Origin: Lumbricus rubellus
Taxonomy: Eukaryota; Annelida; Clitellata; Crassiclitellata; Lumbricidae
Direction: 5' to 3'
Assembly: GCA_945859605.1 (NCBI GenBank)
Contig: OX243816.1
Span: 41,095,138-41,159,137 of the forward strand
DNA length: 64,000 nt
Shown here in pieces: positions 1 through 9,239 of this stretch. The translations under genes and the position numbers were made by a program. The stretch's first letter is position 1. The number at the start of each line of letters is the position of its first letter. Below the pieces are notes generated by a model. It searched no databases. It was given only the letters and a program-made list of their open reading frames with translations, and was not told the origin of the DNA.

Positions 1-170
1 GTAGCTCTGTCCTCCATGTTCCCCTCACCCATTTCTTTTTCTCGTCCTATTCTACTTTCTTTTCTTCCATCCTATTCAACTCTGCGAAGAGATAGAGGTT
101 AGTAATAGAGGAATAGATGGTGCATGAATAGGAGCAAAAGAATGAATGATTTAACAAATATATTAATTAC

Positions 171-545
171 TCAAGAATGAAAGAATGAGGGAACAAATAA
201 ACAAATGAATGAATGAAGGAATGAATTTAGGAATGAAAGAGTGAGTGAGTGAGTGTGTGAATTATTGAGTGAATGATTGATTGAATGAATGAATGAATGA
301 ATTAATGAATGTCCTAATGACTGAATGAATGAATGATCGATTGATTGATTGATTGAATGAATGAATGACTGAATGAATGAATGATCGATTGATTGAATGA
401 ATGAATGAATGAATGAATGAATGAACAAATGAATGAATTAATGAATGAACGAATGAATGAACGAATGAATGAATGAACAATGAACGAATGAACGGACAGA
501 CAGACGGATGGACGGATGGACGGATGGAAGAAAGGCAGGAAGGAT
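171..545. repeat. Degenerate tetranucleotide array (GAAT/TGAA, then GACG/GATG variants)
   Basis: Loosely repeated GAAT/TGAA tetramers with GATT and GAAC interruptions grade into GACG/GATG variants at about 490-545, next to the perfect array that follows. Open frames here are only repeat translations (FIHS-type repeats) and are not genes. The first 170 bases are plain sequence with nothing recognised. Confidence 0.9.
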
Positions 546-546
546 T

Positions 547-888
547 GATGGATGGATGGATGGATGGATGGATGGATGGATGGATGGATGGATGGATGGA
601 TGGATGGATGGATGGATGGATGGATGGATGGATGGATGGATGGATGGATGGATGGATGGATGGATGGATGGATGGATGGATGGATGGATGGATGGATGGA
701 TGGATGGATGGATGGATGGATGGATGGATGGATGGATGGATGGATGGATGGATGGATGGATGGATGGATGGATGGATGGATGGATGGATGGATGGATGGA
801 TGGATGGATGGATGGATGGATGGATGGATGGATGGATGGATGGATGGATGGATGGATGGATGGATGGATGGATGGATGGATGGATGGA
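547..888. repeat. Perfect (GATG)n microsatellite, about 85 units
   Basis: About 342 bases of uninterrupted GATG tetramer. All three frames stay open because a 4-base unit with no stop gives a 4-residue peptide repeat, so the overlapping reading frames are artefacts. Long perfect arrays like this are usually length-polymorphic. Confidence 0.95.
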
Positions 889-1277
889 ACTTCATGGAAG
901 TGATGAATGAATAAAGGACGGAAGAAATTAAAACTGAGTAAGACATGATGGAAGAGAGGGATCAACGAAGAAAACGGATTGTTGCAGGACGCGGGAAAGA
1001 AAAAGAAAGATCAAAAGAAGACAATAGAATTTAAAACAATGAAGAAGAGAAGAACAATGAAAAATATATAATAAGAATTGTAATAACTGCATGTGTCGCT
1101 CAAAATGCACGTAATTATAAACTGTCTCCAGACAATAACTATTGTCTCGCGGAGATTCTAGTCAACATCATTGTTACAATGATTTCGTGATGTTATGCTA
1201 CAGCTGTTCTTGTTGTTATGCAAGCTGTTTCTATTGCTATTATTAATAGTAAGAGTAAGTCCAGTAATACTGCAATA
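889..1277. other. Unassigned spacer between microsatellites
   Basis: A-rich sequence followed by ordinary unique-looking sequence. No exon, promoter or repeat end recognised. Confidence 0.6.
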
Positions 1278-1325
1278 TTAGTAGTAGCAGTAGCAGTAGC
1301 AGTAGCAGTAGCAGTAGCGGTAGTG

Positions 1326-1413
<88 letters not shown>

Positions 1414-1602
1414 CAGTAGCAGTAGCAGTAGCAGTAGCAGTAGCAGTAGCAGTAGCAGTAGCAGTAGCAGTAGCAGTAGCAGTAGCAGTAGCAGTAGCAG
1501 TAGCAGTAGCAGTAGCAGTAGCAGTAGCAGTAGCAGTAGCAGTAGTAGTAGTAGGGGCAGCAGTAGCTGTAGTACTACAGTAGTAGTAGTAGTAGTAATG
1601 TA
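1278..1602. repeat. Trinucleotide array with block structure (GTAGCA / GTA / GCAGTA)
   Basis: Three blocks are visible: a GTAGCA hexamer run at about 1287-1320, a pure GTA run at about 1326-1411, and a long GCAGTA run at about 1412-1540, followed by a short decayed tail. The open frames (poly-Val/Ala on plus, poly-Leu on minus) are repeat translation only. Confidence 0.92.
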
Positions 1603-1824
1603 ATGTAATGACGACAATTTCTAATGGTATTAGTTAAGATAGTGGCAGTAGCAATTAAGTAGGCCTAGCAGTGTTACAGTAATTACATCAATATTCTCTA
1701 TTGCTTTCCTAAATTTTAATATTCTAGTTGTAATTGCCTATAACGATGCGCTAATTAGGTCACAGCTTTTATTTAGATCCTCTGCAATGCCTGCCTCATT
1801 ATTTTCTATCTTATTACCATATTC

Positions 1825-2040
1825 ATTGTAATTGTAATTGTAATTGTAATTGTAATTGAACATTTATATAGCGCCGCTCACAGATTCAGTAGCGCTCCCG
1901 ACCCTAGTTAGCACTGCCGCTAACGAATAGCATAGTCTTCAGGCGTTTCCTAAACAAAGGGAGAGAGAGACTAAGAAGCTCAAGACGAAGTTTGTGAGGA
2001 AGACGGTTCCAGTAGGATGGGCCAGCATAAGCAAAGCTTC
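1825..2040 (+). repeat. Dispersed repeat, TAATTG-run plus TTTATATAGCGCC family, copy 1
   Basis: A short TTGTAA hexamer run is followed by AACATTTATATAGCGCC, a GCGCTCCCGACC block and an AGGCGTTTCCTAAAC-type block. The same order of blocks recurs at about 10,455-10,700. This is a diverged interspersed element of unknown class, and no ends or target duplication could be fixed. Confidence 0.7.
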
Positions 2041-3412
2041 ATTAGTTCTACGCTACAGCTCGTGTGTTTCTATCGCTAATTATTTACGTCTGCTTACCTG
2101 TGATGGTCAATGGCAGACGTGCCCCAGAAGCGCGAAAGATCCCCTCCTTACGGTGGCCCTTTGGGGCCCTTAATTCGTCCAATGACGTGAGAGCAACAAC
2201 AACGCCAGTCAGCGGGTGCACCAACGTCTGTCCCGCTGTCAGCCGCAACAACAACCCCAGTCTCTATGTGTGTGTCTCTCTGTGTGTCTCTCTCTAAGTG
2301 TGTGTTCCCCTCCCTCGTCCGTCCGTCGCTCCTGGCTCTTCTTCCAATGGCTGACTCAAAATGTCAATTTTATCCTCGTTTGGCGTCCCTGCTACTGCTG
2401 CTGCTGCTGCTGCTGCTGCCAGGCGACTCTCTTTTCTTCTCGTTTCGCTTTTCGCTCGCACGAATATTTCTCAGCAACGCAAATGAAATCCGCTCATGTT
2501 TAATGCCACCGTAGAGGAAGAGTAGATGTGGAGGAGTAGCGGGTGGTGTGGTGGTGGCCCTGATACGGCTGCTGCTGCTGCTGCTGTTCGTGGTGTTCGC
2601 CCAAATAAAGATGGATGATGGCGACGCTGGTGGCTAGCTGCTGTCCACCGAAAGCCTCTCGTAGCCTCTGCAGTCGGCGTTAGGCCAATGCAAGGAAGAC
2701 AATCGATAGCAATGCCGTGCATGGTCAGAGCGGGCGGGCGTGGCGTGGAATGGCGGCCCGGTCTTCCAGGCTGTGGCTGTACTCCCTTCGATCTTGCTAT
2801 ATTTATTTCTCGTAGACGTGATTGTGAGGAATGCTTCGGTTGTGACCTATCGTCCATGGTGAGGCATTCGACAGAATATTTAAGCTGGGGATGGGGGGGG
2901 GCTGGAGACAAGGGCGCATGTATGGACGCCTTCAGATGTTTTTTGCAGTAGAGGGCAAAACACAGTGGTCGTGGTTACATTTGTTAGCAAGAGCTTGTAA
3001 AATGCAAGTCAGGAAATTAAGAATATATGGGTTCTTTTCAGAGAGGTTGTTCAAATGTAAATTTATTAACTTCACTTTGTGTATTATTTGTGTCACTAGT
3101 GTCATTAGTGTCATTAGTGCGAAGTAATTTGTTCAAGCCATAAGGTAGTAGTTTTTAAATATTTCCCAAGAGTCTCCTCCTTCTTGCCCCCCCCCCTCCA
3201 TGTGCGTGTGCCCATGGCGTAGGGAAAGATCATGTCAGGTCGATGTCGACGGCCATGACAGCCATAAGATTATAATTAAACATTGAATGTTGGAGACATC
3301 TTGCGATTAAATGGTTTCTACGTGCTTTGCTCGCCATTCGCTAGATGGCCACAACTGCAAGATGCGTTAGAGGAAAAAAGCCTAATCCAAACTTTCCAAA
3401 AGCACAGGAAAT
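2041..3412. other. Intergenic sequence with short CTG runs
   Basis: Contains short CTG/CAG runs near 2391-2420 and 2565-2590 and a CT-rich patch near 2270-2300. Open frames up to 146 codons on the minus strand show no recognisable domain and are low-complexity in part. No gene is supported. Confidence 0.5.
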
Positions 3413-3417
3413 CAAAT
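3413..3417. other. Target site duplication CAAAT, left copy
   Basis: CAAAT directly precedes the left LTR and is repeated exactly at 9235-9239 after the right LTR. A 5-bp duplication is normal for LTR retrotransposon integration. Confidence 0.92.
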
Positions 3418-3937
3418 TGTCACAAGTCTTTTCCCTCTTCTTCTCTACGTGTGACCTTCAGTCTCTTCGGAAGCTTCTTCGTATAAGTTCGTGGTAGCGT
3501 AGGCCTATCCCTAGATAACTGTTTCATTAGCTAAATGGCTAGGTTAAAGAATCTACAGTCTTTCACTGTTTTGTTAACCAACAACGACGACGTGTTTAAC
3601 TCTTCTTATTATACTCCAAAATCCGATATAAAGTAAAACGATCAGCAACAACACAACAATGACTACACTTGCGTTATCATAACAACTACACGACTACTAT
3701 CTTCATCAGTCTACTCTATCGCAACTCAACAACAACTCTTACAGCCTATCTCAACGGCTCTCAACACGCAACTCTCCTTCTTCACTTCCACTCCCTTCTT
3801 GTACAATTAACGTACGCTCGTCTAGACGTCACGTGCTGTCCAGACAATCACCTGTGCAGACGCCGCGCGGCAATTTGCACCTGGCCTACTTACGTCGCTG
3901 TACGACAATCGGCGTGCACTGATTAAATTAGCTGACA
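3418..3937 (-). repeat. 3' LTR of the retrotransposon (left copy)
   Basis: 520 bases bounded by TGTCA...TGACA short inverted ends. By reading, it matches the right copy at 8715-9234 base for base. The 85-codon plus-strand frame inside it is identical in both LTRs and is not a gene. Confidence 0.95.
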
Positions 3938-3940
3938 TTA

Positions 3941-3957
3941 CCTCCTTCCTTTCTTTT
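3941..3957 (-). promoter_or_regulatory. Polypurine tract
   Basis: On the minus strand this is an uninterrupted run of 17 purines (A/G), three bases before the 3' LTR. This is the expected position for the primer of plus-strand DNA synthesis. Confidence 0.85.
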
Positions 3958-4054
3958 GAAGAGAGCTAATTAATCTTAAAAATTAGCGAACGTATAATGC
4001 TTAAACTAAATACAAACAATTCTTATACTAAATGCAATCACAAAATACCTTATA

Positions 4055-7000
4055 CTACAATCTCGATAAGCAGTCTGCTACTACATTCAACTTTCCTTTC
4101 TTATAGTTCAACAGAATGTCAAAATTTTGCAATGATAAAGACCATCTGACTAACTTAGCAGACTTCGACATTGACTCAGTCAAATAAACTAAAGGATTAT
4201 GATCAGTGAACACATTAATCTTGGAACCAATAATGATTTCTTTCAATTTGTTTAAAGCCCATATGATTGCATAGGCTTCCTTCTCAATCGTCGCCCATCT
4301 CCTCTGGGTATCTGTCAGCTTCTGGCTGATAAATGAAACGGGACGTTCTATCCCCTCATCGTCCACTTGTGACAGCACAGCCCCCACAGCAAAATCACTG
4401 CTATCACAGTACAAATTAAATGGTTTGCCAACCTCGAACATGTACAGAATAACATTCGATAAAACAATTTCTTTAAGAGAATCAAAAGATTTCTGGTGGT
4501 CCTCAGTCCAAATAATGTTCTCAGGTGTCTGCTTGCTAGTTAAATCTGTCAATGGTTTAGCAATCTCAGCAAAATTACAAATAAATTGTCTGTAGAAACC
4601 AAAGAATCCTAACATTTGCTTCACTTGCTTCTTCGTTTCAGGGTTTTTTAAATTAATAAAACTGTCAATCCTATCTGGATTCATCATCTTCTTCCCTGAA
4701 CCAATGAGGTGACCGATGAATTTCACCTCACTCTTACCAAACACACATTTCTTCAAGTTCAAAGTTACATTATGCAGTCTTATTTGTTTCAAAAACAATT
4801 CTAAATGTTTCAAATGAATGTTCCAATCATCAGAATGGACTGCAATGTCATCAACATAGGGTTCAGTAAATGCATTAATCGGTTGCAAAATCATGTTTAT
4901 GGCTTTTACAAAAGTCCGTCCAGAGTTAATCATTCCAAAAGGGACACGTGTAAATTCGTACAGTCCACTATGGGTAACGAATGCGGTTTTCCATTGGTCG
5001 GATTTCTTCACCGGACAAGTCCAGTAAGCACTGCGACAGTCCAAGACGGAAATAAACTTGGATTTCCCGACTTTGCTCAGCACATCGTTGACGATCGGCA
5101 TGGGGTATCGACAATTTTCAGTATATGAATTCACGTACCTGTAGTCGCACGCGAGTCTCAAGGATCCGTCCTTCTTCTTGACGATGACCAGCGGACTTGC
5201 CATTCTGCTCGACGACGGCTGAATGATGTTTGCTTTCAGCATCTCTTGTATTTGTTTGTCCACTTCTGCGCGGTATATCAACGGTATTCGATAAGCCGTG
5301 AACTCCTTCTCTCGAAAGTCTGGTCTCAGCACCACTTCGTGTTCTACCAATGTACATAATCCAGGTTTGTCCGAAAATCTGTCTGCATATCGGTTCAGTA
5401 CATCCAGTAGCTGTTTCTGTTGCTCGCTCGTAAGATGTCCGATCTGTTCATAGTCCAATTGCAGCGATTTCTGTGTCGTCTCTGCATGGTCTTCAGCGAT
5501 CCTCCACCACGATTTCAGTGACTCGTCATTTCTCTGCTGCTCCTCGAATTTCTTCGCATCTTCCAGCTGTCTTTCATCGTTCGAATTCTCTGTGAACAAG
5601 TCCCTCATACTTGTCTCCAGTTCAGCGTCGCTTCCGGAATCTTCACTATCATTTCGTTCACATGCAGCCATCTCTTCTTCAGTTTCAGTGTTCTCAGATG
5701 TTGTTCTTTCGTCATCTTGGATGCTGAGTTCATCTTCGCTTTCCGTGTCATCTTCTTGCGAACTTTCGTTTATCGTTTCATCTTCTCCGTCTTCGACTTC
5801 TGCTCTCCGACTTTGTGCTCTTGTAGTCACATTCGCTTGTAGCTCTCCTTGCAATATACAGATTGGTGGAACCTCTTTCAGTTCTGCAATTATCTCTGGA
5901 TGTAGCAGGAACTTTTCTGGATTTTCTTTACACAGTTCTGCTGAAATGCTGGCACACACTAAAGTTAAATATGGCGCGATATTTATTGTCCTGTCCTCTG
6001 TAGCTGTTCCTTCGTTACGACCGCTCATCCGCACTTCGATTTTCACCAACTTAGCTGGAATCGGCTCTCCAGCTACACATTGCAAATGAACTCTGCCGAT
6101 TTCTTCTACTGTCGTTCCTTTCAGTAGTTCCTCGTTGATTACTGGTATCTCGGTCCCCGAGTCAATCAACGCCTCGACTTGCACAGGCTGCCCATCAGTC
6201 CCACGTATCTCCACATTTACATGCTGCAACGATATTTTCTTTATGCGTTGACACTCCTCTTTACTTTTTGTTTCTCGACAATTTTCTGCAATGGAAGTAG
6301 TCTTTATCGCTTCTTTCAGTATGGTGAACTGCGGCGTACACTTCATCACTGACTTTACTTCTGTTTCTTGGTTGCATTGTTCTTCCCAACCAGGAGGTGC
6401 ATTTATCACTTGTATCTGGTTTACTCGAAGATTTTCTGCACTTCTGCTAAAGTTCTTCCTCAGATTTGCCGCTCCTGGTGCTTGGCAATGTTTTATTAGG
6501 TGTTTATCAGAATTGCAATTGTGGCAACGCTTCTTGATAAAACTTCTTTGCTCCTTGTTCTCCCACTTGTTGTACGGCGTGTAAGATGCATTACTTTCTG
6601 TTGGGCGTCCCAGCGGCGGAGTTCGATTGTAGGCTTGTCTGTCCCACGTTGACTGTTGTTTATCTTGCGACCACTGCTTTCCAGAATAATCATCTTTCTT
6701 TGCATCATTACTCTTGGCTTGGCTTCCGGTGTCTTTGCTATCCTTGTTCCACTTGGGTTGCTTTGGACTATTGTCCCATGCTTCAAATTTCGGTTTGTCT
6801 TGGAACATCACACCAATCCGATTGTTTACATGTATATCTGCGAGATCTGCAACATTACTAGCTTCCAAGCATTCTGTGCCCTCTTTTGCTAAGACAAACT
6901 GCAGTGGACCTGGTGGTAAACATTCTTTCAGCTTATCCGCCACTAACAAATCAAACAGCTTCTCGTAGTCTTTGTCCACTCGTCTACTCCGGACATAATA

Positions 7001-8356
7001 ATTCAACAGGTTCTTCAGCCTAGCCGTGAACATCGTATACGTTTCTTCGGCTGTCTTCTTGGCATCTGCAAACCTGGACCTGTACTCACGAGCTGTTAAC
7101 TTGAATTCCTTCAACAAGTGCTCTTTCACTGCATCGTATTTATCTAAATTCTCAAATGATAATCGATTCAATACCGTTCGTGCTCTCGGGGTCATCAATG
7201 GCAACAACAATTTCACCCAGTACTGCTTTTCCACAGCGAAGCTATTGAATGCATTTTCAACTGTTTCAAAATATAATGGCACTTCCATCATATCATACGG
7301 CATCTTAGGCAATACATGCTTCATGGCATCACCAATCTTCTTGATCTTGGACACCATTGTCTCACTTTCTCTGAGCCTAATCTGTTCTGACACTTCTCGG
7401 CTCTTACGATCATCTTCGTCTCTCTTCTTCAGTCGATCTTGATCTTCGATTCTCCGCAGTTCTTCTTGTTCTATCTTCTGCTGCAACAGTTCTAACTGCT
7501 TTCTGCGTTCTTCTTTTTCAATGGCCATTTCTTTAAGTTGAGCCTCCTTGATAGCAAGTTTCTTTTGTTCTAACTGCATCTGCTCTTCTCTTTCTCTTTC
7601 TGCTTTTTCCAAATTGTCTTTTCCAGCTTGAAATTCTTCCTGGCGAATTTCTTCTGCTCTCTCCAGTTCTTGTAAACGCATCTTTTCCTTTTCTTCCTCA
7701 CGAGCCTTTTTGTCTTCGATCTGCTGTTTTCGTATTTCTTCATCGCTTTTTCTTGCTTTTTCGTATTCTATCATTAACTCCATCCTTCGTCGTTCTGCTT
7801 CGTCACGATCTAATTTCATTTGTTCTAACTGAAGCTGGAACTGCTGCTTCTGCATATCTATCTCTTGCTGTCTCATCCTTTCTGCTTTTTCTATCTCTTG
7901 TTGTCGCAGTTCTTTCTCTTCTTGCTTACGTTCTTTCTCTTCTTGGCACCGTCGCTCTTCTTTCTCCTTCTCTTCTTGGCGACGTTCTTTCTCTTTCTGT
8001 CTGCGCTGCTCTTCTTTCTCTTTTTCTTCTTGTTTACGCTCTTTCTCCTCTTGTCTGCGCTGCTCTTCTTTCTGCTTCTCTTCTTGTCTACTCATCATCA
8101 TGAATTGTAGCAACGCCTCTATAGACATCGGTGCCTCAGGCTTCTCCACTGGCTTCTCCGCAACGCCTCCGACAGCACCTTCTTCTTCTTCTTCTTCTTT
8201 CTTAGCCCAAACCTCGGCTAAATTTCTCATCAATTCTTCCCTAGACATCTGTTCGACTTCTTCTGCGTCTAGATCTGCTTCAATTAGCAGTTTTATCAGT
8301 CTATCAGTAGACATTTTCTTAATATTTGCTTGCTTTTTCTCCGTAAGTTTCTCCAT
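4055..8356 (-). CDS. Gag-protease-RT-RNase H polyprotein, no integrase (1433 aa)
   Basis: One open frame, ending 117 bases before the 3' LTR. Residues about 85-330 are a highly charged Lys/Glu/Arg/Gln coiled-coil stretch. Residues about 335-540 look like a capsid/SCAN-like gag domain. A CX2CX4HX4C zinc knuckle sits at C611, C614, H619, C624. An aspartic protease motif D732-S-G follows (DSG rather than DTG), then an acidic linker at about 850-920. The RT has motif-A D1106 and YVDD at 1167-1170. RNase H shows D1318, E1360 and D1385, and the frame ends just after a CLSRL tail. Residues about 935-955 (with W950-W951) resemble the linker that normally precedes the integrase zinc finger, yet RT follows within about 60 residues. 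No HHCC or DDE integrase motif is present. A retrotransposon protein, not a host gene. Confidence 0.93.
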   Translation of the reverse strand: MEKLTEKKQANIKKMSTDRLIKLLIEADLDAEEVEQMSREELMRNLAEVWAKKEEEEEEGAVGGVAEKPVEKPEAPMSIEALLQFMMMSRQEEKQKEEQRRQEEKERKQEEKEKEEQRRQKEKERRQEEKEKEERRCQEEKERKQEEKELRQQEIEKAERMRQQEIDMQKQQFQLQLEQMKLDRDEAERRRMELMIEYEKARKSDEEIRKQQIEDKKAREEEKEKMRLQELERAEEIRQEEFQAGKDNLEKAEREREEQMQLEQKKLAIKEAQLKEMAIEKEERRKQLELLQQKIEQEELRRIEDQDRLKKRDEDDRKSREVSEQIRLRESETMVSKIKKIGDAMKHVLPKMPYDMMEVPLYFETVENAFNSFAVEKQYWVKLLLPLMTPRARTVLNRLSFENLDKYDAVKEHLLKEFKLTAREYRSRFADAKKTAEETYTMFTARLKNLLNYYVRSRRVDKDYEKLFDLLVADKLKECLPPGPLQFVLAKEGTECLEASNVADLADIHVNNRIGVMFQDKPKFEAWDNSPKQPKWNKDSKDTGSQAKSNDAKKDDYSGKQWSQDKQQSTWDRQAYNRTPPLGRPTESNASYTPYNKWENKEQRSFIKKRCHNCNSDKHLIKHCQAPGAANLRKNFSRSAENLRVNQIQVINAPPGWEEQCNQETEVKSVMKCTPQFTILKEAIKTTSIAENCRETKSKEECQRIKKISLQHVNVEIRGTDGQPVQVEALIDSGTEIPVINEELLKGTTVEEIGRVHLQCVAGEPIPAKLVKIEVRMSGRNEGTATEDRTINIAPYLTLVCASISAELCKENPEKFLLHPEIIAELKEVPPICILQGELQANVTTRAQSRRAEVEDGEDETINESSQEDDTESEDELSIQDDERTTSENTETEEEMAACERNDSEDSGSDAELETSMRDLFTENSNDERQLEDAKKFEEQQRNDESLKSWWRIAEDHAETTQKSLQLDYEQIGHLTSEQQKQLLDVLNRYADRFSDKPGLCTLVEHEVVLRPDFREKEFTAYRIPLIYRAEVDKQIQEMLKANIIQPSSSRMASPLVIVKKKDGSLRLACDYRYVNSYTENCRYPMPIVNDVLSKVGKSKFISVLDCRSAYWTCPVKKSDQWKTAFVTHSGLYEFTRVPFGMINSGRTFVKAINMILQPINAFTEPYVDDIAVHSDDWNIHLKHLELFLKQIRLHNVTLNLKKCVFGKSEVKFIGHLIGSGKKMMNPDRIDSFINLKNPETKKQVKQMLGFFGFYRQFICNFAEIAKPLTDLTSKQTPENIIWTEDHQKSFDSLKEIVLSNVILYMFEVGKPFNLYCDSSDFAVGAVLSQVDDEGIERPVSFISQKLTDTQRRWATIEKEAYAIIWALNKLKEIIIGSKINVFTDHNPLVYLTESMSKSAKLVRWSLSLQNFDILLNYKKGKLNVVADCLSRL

Positions 8357-8694
8357 CTTACTTCTTTACTTTACAGATGCTCGATAAATTAGTAGACTAC
8401 TCTTCAAATGTTTGCAATTGACTGACTTCAATTCTTTATGCACACTTCAATAGACAAGCAAGTTTTTCTACCTTGTAGTCGTTGTGTTGTCGTTTCTCAC
8501 TGTCGTACGGATGCTCGATGTATCGTTGCTTCTCCCGTGTGCTCGGCTCCTCGATAAATTCACAGCGTCCGTTCCTCCACAACGTCTGTTGATTGAATAG
8601 AATCCCTCCGTTCCTACTTGGCACGTAGACCCACCGTTCGTAACTACGATCGTTCTCCTGCAACTTGGATCGTTATCCTGCAACTTGGATCGTT
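8357..8694 (-). other. Retrotransposon 5' leader
   Basis: 338 bases between the primer binding site and the ATG on the minus strand. At 8651-8700 there is a 20-bp direct repeat, present about two and a half times, containing CAACTTGGATCGTTATCC; its last partial unit runs into the primer binding site. Short minus-strand open frames in the leader show no domain. Confidence 0.8.
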
Positions 8695-8712
8695 ATCCCA
8701 CCGCTGCCACCA
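8695..8712 (-). promoter_or_regulatory. Primer binding site for tRNA-Leu
   Basis: Minus strand TGGTGGCAGCGGTGGGAT, two bases inside the 5' LTR. It is complementary over 18 bases to the 3' end (including CCA) of a eukaryotic tRNA-Leu of the type ending CCCACCGCTGCCA. The match is from knowledge of the tRNA family, not from a search. Confidence 0.88.
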
Positions 8713-8714
8713 AA

Positions 8715-9234
8715 TGTCACAAGTCTTTTCCCTCTTCTTCTCTACGTGTGACCTTCAGTCTCTTCGGAAGCTTCTTCGTATAAGTTCGTGGTAGCGTAGG
8801 CCTATCCCTAGATAACTGTTTCATTAGCTAAATGGCTAGGTTAAAGAATCTACAGTCTTTCACTGTTTTGTTAACCAACAACGACGACGTGTTTAACTCT
8901 TCTTATTATACTCCAAAATCCGATATAAAGTAAAACGATCAGCAACAACACAACAATGACTACACTTGCGTTATCATAACAACTACACGACTACTATCTT
9001 CATCAGTCTACTCTATCGCAACTCAACAACAACTCTTACAGCCTATCTCAACGGCTCTCAACACGCAACTCTCCTTCTTCACTTCCACTCCCTTCTTGTA
9101 CAATTAACGTACGCTCGTCTAGACGTCACGTGCTGTCCAGACAATCACCTGTGCAGACGCCGCGCGGCAATTTGCACCTGGCCTACTTACGTCGCTGTAC
9201 GACAATCGGCGTGCACTGATTAAATTAGCTGACA
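8715..9234 (-). repeat. 5' LTR of the retrotransposon (right copy)
   Basis: 520 bases, same ends as the left LTR. As the upstream LTR for a minus-strand element it should carry the promoter, but no convincing TATA box was identified in the minus orientation. Confidence 0.95.
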
Positions 9235-9239
9235 CAAAT
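9235..9239. other. Target site duplication CAAAT, right copy
   Basis: Exact repeat of 3413-3417. Confidence 0.92.

Larger units (their letters stand above)
3418..9234 (-). mobile_element. Ty3/gypsy-type LTR retrotransposon, young, integrase-less
   Basis: Element of 5817 bp on the minus strand, bounded by 520-bp LTRs and a CAAAT duplication. In transcription order it has the LTR (9234-8715), a tRNA-Leu primer binding site, a leader, one gag-protease-RT-RNase H frame, a polypurine tract and the LTR (3937-3418). Domain order and the absence of integrase after RNase H point to the Gmr1-like clade, in which integrase lies before RT. Here integrase is missing from that place too. The ORF has no stop or frameshift, so this is either a recent deletion derivative or an element mobilised in trans. 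Confidence 0.93.

Noticed and set aside
171..965. Several long overlapping frames (up to 210 codons)
   Set aside because: They are translations of tetranucleotide repeats on both strands. No codon use or domain supports a protein.
1218..1617. Poly-Val/Ala and poly-Leu frames of about 120 codons
   Set aside because: Translation of the trinucleotide array.
5592..6089. 165-codon plus-strand frame inside the retrotransposon
   Set aside because: Shadow of the acidic linker of the polyprotein on the opposite strand; Ser-rich with no domain.
7753..8110. Hydrophobic, membrane-like plus-strand frames
   Set aside because: Complement of the Lys/Glu-rich coiled coil; the Leu/Phe/Ser content is an artefact.
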